Shown piece by piece: positions 36,616 through 40,073 of a DNA stretch of 40,073 bases (positions are counted from its first letter, which is position 1; every line of letters starts with the position of its first letter). The position numbers were made by a program, and so were the translations under genes. Source of the DNA: Campylobacteraceae bacterium (GTDB taxonomy: Bacteria > Campylobacterota > Campylobacteria > Campylobacterales > JALSKU01). Below the pieces are notes generated by a model. The model ran no database searches, was not told the DNA's origin, and saw only the letters and a program-made list of their open reading frames with translations. The stretch is taken from positions 1 through 40,073 of the forward strand of contig JALWUQ010000073.1 in the NCBI GenBank assembly GCA_026993075.1. Direction: 5' to 3'.

Positions 36616-38760
36616 ATGTCTGCAAGAAAAAGAAGATATTTAGGGATATTCTCTCCTTTTATAAGTATTTTAAGTAAAACAAAAGATTTAACCATAGTGG
36701 CCTTTATTATAGCTATTTTAGCTATAATTATAGTCCCTCTTCCAAGTTATGCCTTAGACTTTTTTTTAACACTTTCTATTTCTATTTCAGTTTTGATTAT
36801 ACTTGTATCACTTTATGTTCCCAAGCCAACCGATCTTACAACTTTTCCAACACTTATACTCATAATCACGCTGTACAGGCTCTCTTTAAACATTGCAACA
36901 ACAAGAATGATTTTGAGTAAGGGTCATGAGGGTCCAGCAGCCGTTAGTAGTATAATAGATAGTTTTGGACAGTTTGTTGTCGGAGGAAATTATGTTATAG
37001 GCGTAATAGTATTTACTATTTTAGTACTTATTAATTTTATAGTTATAACCAAAGGTTCCACTAGAGTTGCGGAAGTTGCGGCAAGATTTACTCTTGATGC
37101 AATGCCTGGTAAACAGATGGCAATAGATGCGGATTTAAATGCCGGATTGATAGATGAAAAAACAGCAAGACAAAGAAGAGAGTCCATTATCCAGGAAGCA
37201 AATTTTTATGGAGCAATGGATGGTTCTAGCAAGTTTGTAAAAGGTGATGCGATAGCTGGTATAGTCATAACTATCATCAATATAATAGGTGGATTTTTAA
37301 TAGGCATGTTCCAATACAATATGAGCCTCTCTGCAAGTGCAAAAACTTTTACAATATTAACTATCGGTGACGGGTTGGTATCACAGATACCAGCTCTTAT
37401 CATATCAACCGCAACAGGTATTATTATAACAAGATCAAGTGGCGGGCAAGAGAATTTTGCCGAAGGTATAATAAATCAACTTGTTAATGAACAAAAAACC
37501 TTATATATTGTTAGTTTTATCTTAATAGTTTTCGCTTTGGTTCCGGGACTTCCAACTATTTCCTTACTGGTAGTAGGATTTTTATTCTTAGCACTTGGTT
37601 ACTTTATTAAAATAAGTAAAGATGAGCAAATAAATGGGACCATTCAAACTCAATCAGAAAATATCACAGATACTCAAGCCCTAAGTCCGGAAGAAGAAAA
37701 AAAGATAGAAGAAAAGAATCTGGAAGATATCTTAAAACAGGAAATTTTAGAATTAGACCTTGGTTATCAACTTGTTAAATTAGCTGATCCTAATCAAGGT
37801 GGAGATATACTTTCTCGCATAAAAAATATGAGAAAAAAGATAGCAACAGACTATGGATTTTTGATACCTCAGATAAGAATAAGAGACAATCTTCATTTGG
37901 ATCCAAACCAGTATACTATATTATTAAAAGGTATCTCAATAGGCAAAGGAACCATATATGCAGATAAATTTATGGCTATGGATAGTGGCTTATCAACAGA
38001 AGACATAGAAGGAATCCCAACCAAAGAGCCGGCTTTTGGACTTGAAGCTATATGGATAGATGCAAACCAAAAAGATGATGCCATTATGAAAGGCTATACT
38101 GTCATAGATCCAGCCACAGTTGTATCGACACATATGAGCGAACTCATCAAAAAATATGCGGAAGATTTACTTTCCCGCCAAGAAGTTAACACGCTTGTTG
38201 AAAATGTTAAAAAAGATTATCCAGTCGTTGTTGATGATTGCTTAAAAGTTGCAAATATAGGGTTAATTCAAAAAGTATTAAAATCTTTATTGCATGAAAA
38301 AATTCCTATACGAGATATGCTTACTATACTCGAAAGCATCAGCGATGTAGCAGAAGTTACAAAAAATATAGATATCATAGTTGAACAAATAAGAGCAAAA
38401 CTCTCCAGGGTCATCACAAATCTATACAAAGATGACAAAGGTGTATTGAAACTGATAACATTTAATACTGCGACAGAACAAAAACTTTTAGATAAGTTAA
38501 ACGATAAAAACGGTATCAGGGATTTACTCTTAAATATTGGGCAAATAAATGCACTAATAGAGGTAATAAGTAATGAAGCAGCAAAAATTTTGCAAAAAGG
38601 AATAGCTCCTGTTATCTTGATAGTTGATCCACTTCTTAGAAAATCTATAAAAGATATATTTGAGAAATTTGGACTTGATGTTGTTGTACTAAGTCATGCA
38701 GAAATAGATCCTAATGTAACCTTTGAAGTTATTGATACAGTTGAAATTGAAAAATTATAA
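36616..38760 (+). CDS. flhA: Flagellar biosynthesis protein FlhA
   Basis: [73 protein letters not shown]. Confidence 0.98.
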   Translation: MSARKRRYLGIFSPFISILSKTKDLTIVAFIIAILAIIIVPLPSYALDFFLTLSISISVLIILVSLYVPKPTDLTTFPTLILIITLYRLSLNIATTRMILSKGHEGPAAVSSIIDSFGQFVVGGNYVIGVIVFTILVLINFIVITKGSTRVAEVAARFTLDAMPGKQMAIDADLNAGLIDEKTARQRRESIIQEANFYGAMDGSSKFVKGDAIAGIVITIINIIGGFLIGMFQYNMSLSASAKTFTILTIGDGLVSQIPALIISTATGIIITRSSGGQENFAEGIINQLVNEQKTLYIVSFILIVFALVPGLPTISLLVVGFLFLALGYFIKISKDEQINGTIQTQSENITDTQALSPEEEKKIEEKNLEDILKQEILELDLGYQLVKLADPNQGGDILSRIKNMRKKIATDYGFLIPQIRIRDNLHLDPNQYTILLKGISIGKGTIYADKFMAMDSGLSTEDIEGIPTKEPAFGLEAIWIDANQKDDAIMKGYTVIDPATVVSTHMSELIKKYAEDLLSRQEVNTLVENVKKDYPVVVDDCLKVANIGLIQKVLKSLLHEKIPIRDMLTILESISDVAEVTKNIDIIVEQIRAKLSRVITNLYKDDKGVLKLITFNTATEQKLLDKLNDKNGIRDLLLNIGQINALIEVISNEAAKILQKGIAPVILIVDPLLRKSIKDIFEKFGLDVVVLSHAEIDPNVTFEVIDTVEIEKL

Positions 38761-38769
38761 AGGAAAAAT

Positions 38770-39795
38770 ATGAAATTATACCATCTCTCACATATAGATC
38801 TTGACGGTTACGGCTGTCAAATGATCACAAGAGAATATTATAAAAATATAAATTTTTATAATTCAAATTATGGAAATGAAATAACACAGAAAATTGAACA
38901 AATCTTTTATGATATCAAAATAGATAATCAAGAAAAAAATATTATTTTAATAACAGATTTAAACCTTTCTTTAGAACAAGCTAATTTCTTAGACGATAAA
39001 GTAAAAAATGAAGATAAAAATATAGAGCTCATTTTACTGGATCATCACAAAACAGGAATCACATGTGCAAATAAATTTGATTGGTATTTTTTAGATGAAA
39101 AAAGGTGTGCTACAAAAATTACTTATGATTATTTTTCAAAAAAATTTACAAAAAATGAAAAATTATCCAAATTTACCAATATTACAAATGCTATAGATAT
39201 ATGGTTATCAAAAGATAAATATTTTGAACTTGGAAAAGTTTGTTTAAAGTTGGTTAGTGATGCAAAAGAGGTCAACAGAGTTATGTTTGCAAAAGAAAAC
39301 AATGAATATATTTTCAGCATGCTTGAAAATTCCTATGAGTATTATGATCAAACCAAAGCAAATATAGCACTCGATAATGCACTTCATAAATTAAAAAAGA
39401 AATTTTTTAAAGGTTTTAGCGTAGATGATACATTAGATAATTTAGTTTCCAAATATATAGTTACTTTGCTTACAAATAAAAAAGAACAAATGAGTATTGA
39501 TTATAATGGGGCAAAAGGTATATTAACTTATTCTATATCAAATGTTTCTGTCATAGGCAATGATTTTTTGGTTAAAAACCCAGATTTTGACTTTTTTTTA
39601 AATATAAACAGCAGAAGAAATATAAGCCTGAGAGGAAATGGAAAAGTTGATGTAAGTGTTATAGCTGGAGAACTTGGAGGAGGAGGAGGACATGCAAATG
39701 CAAGTGGTGGAATCATTAAAAGTTTTAAAGATAGTTTTTTATATGATAATATTAAAAAACAAGTAGAAGATGCAATAAAAAAAGTAAGGAAATAA
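38770..39795 (+). CDS. DHH/DHHA1 family phosphoesterase
   Basis: SHIDLDGYGCQM, LLDHHKTG (DHH) and C-terminal GELGGGGGHANASGGII (DHHA1). Confidence 0.93.
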   Translation: MKLYHLSHIDLDGYGCQMITREYYKNINFYNSNYGNEITQKIEQIFYDIKIDNQEKNIILITDLNLSLEQANFLDDKVKNEDKNIELILLDHHKTGITCANKFDWYFLDEKRCATKITYDYFSKKFTKNEKLSKFTNITNAIDIWLSKDKYFELGKVCLKLVSDAKEVNRVMFAKENNEYIFSMLENSYEYYDQTKANIALDNALHKLKKKFFKGFSVDDTLDNLVSKYIVTLLTNKKEQMSIDYNGAKGILTYSISNVSVIGNDFLVKNPDFDFFLNINSRRNISLRGNGKVDVSVIAGELGGGGGHANASGGIIKSFKDSFLYDNIKKQVEDAIKKVRK

Positions 39796-39796
39796 A

Positions 39797-40042
39797 ATGG
39801 TACAAAATAAACTAAAAGAAGCTGAGAGCGAAATAGAAGAGTTATCTATGCAGTTAGTAGACATGTTAGAAGTTGCATTATATTTTGCAGGATTTAAAAA
39901 AGAAAATTTAAAAAACTCTATCGAAATTTACTTAAATGCGATAGATGAAGTATACGAAGACGAAGAAGGAGAAATGGGAGTTGACGAAATAATTGAAGTC
40001 ATAAATCATATCAAAAAAACCCAACCTACTCTTTTTAGATAA
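39797..40042 (+). CDS. Small acidic uncharacterised protein
   Basis: 81 aa, EVYEDEEGEMGVDEIIEVI; ATG one nucleotide after the DHH gene stop codon. Confidence 0.72.
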   Translation: MVQNKLKEAESEIEELSMQLVDMLEVALYFAGFKKENLKNSIEIYLNAIDEVYEDEEGEMGVDEIIEVINHIKKTQPTLFR

Positions 40043-40073
40043 AATAACTGTCTGTATAAAAAGGTCATTTTAT

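Noticed and set aside
36279-36695. 138-aa minus-strand ORF
   Set aside because: Antisense to the Rrf2 gene and the start of flhA, both clearly coding.
1-40073. CRISPR arrays, tRNA/rRNA genes, transposases, prophage or defence islands
   Set aside because: No regularly spaced repeats, tRNA-like cloverleaf sequences or mobile-element/defence proteins seen; the window is almost fully packed with recognisable chromosomal genes.

Overview
AT-rich, gene-dense window of about 40 kb. Protein content and gene order (rpsO-rrf2-flhA, lpd-lipA, fliN-fliO, short divergent RecO and HrcA) point to a Campylobacterota (epsilonproteobacterial) chromosome; no species is claimed. I support about 38 protein-coding genes, mostly housekeeping: lpd (truncated by the left edge), lipA, recR, dnaJ, a TlpA-like thioredoxin, polA, an HDOD protein, uvrA, a TauE/SafE transporter, a CheX-like gene with fliN and fliO, dus, a DksA-like protein, rlmH, accD, an IMPase, gltD, gltB, recO, a haem-binding protein, an orphan ABC ATPase, proA, a dihydroorotase-like protein, dsbD, hrcA-grpE-dnaK plus a DNA glycosylase, an MFS transporter, a small XRE regulator with a 53-aa ORF absent from the ORF track, rpsO, an Rrf2 regulator, flhA, a DHH phosphoesterase and a small acidic protein. 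I saw no rRNA, tRNA, CRISPR array, transposase, prophage or classical defence locus. I did not find a convincing new multi-gene system. The best leads are: (1) a perfect 14-bp inverted repeat inside the glycosylase gene just after dnaK, a possible attenuator; (2) a perfect 13-bp inverted repeat in the leader of the MFS gene; (3) a dihydroorotase paralogue that has lost its HxH and catalytic Asp motifs; (4) a degenerate CIRCE-like operator upstream of a divergent hrcA; (5) the XRE plus 53-aa mini-operon; (6) a CheX-like gene with an ExxN motif abutting fliN.
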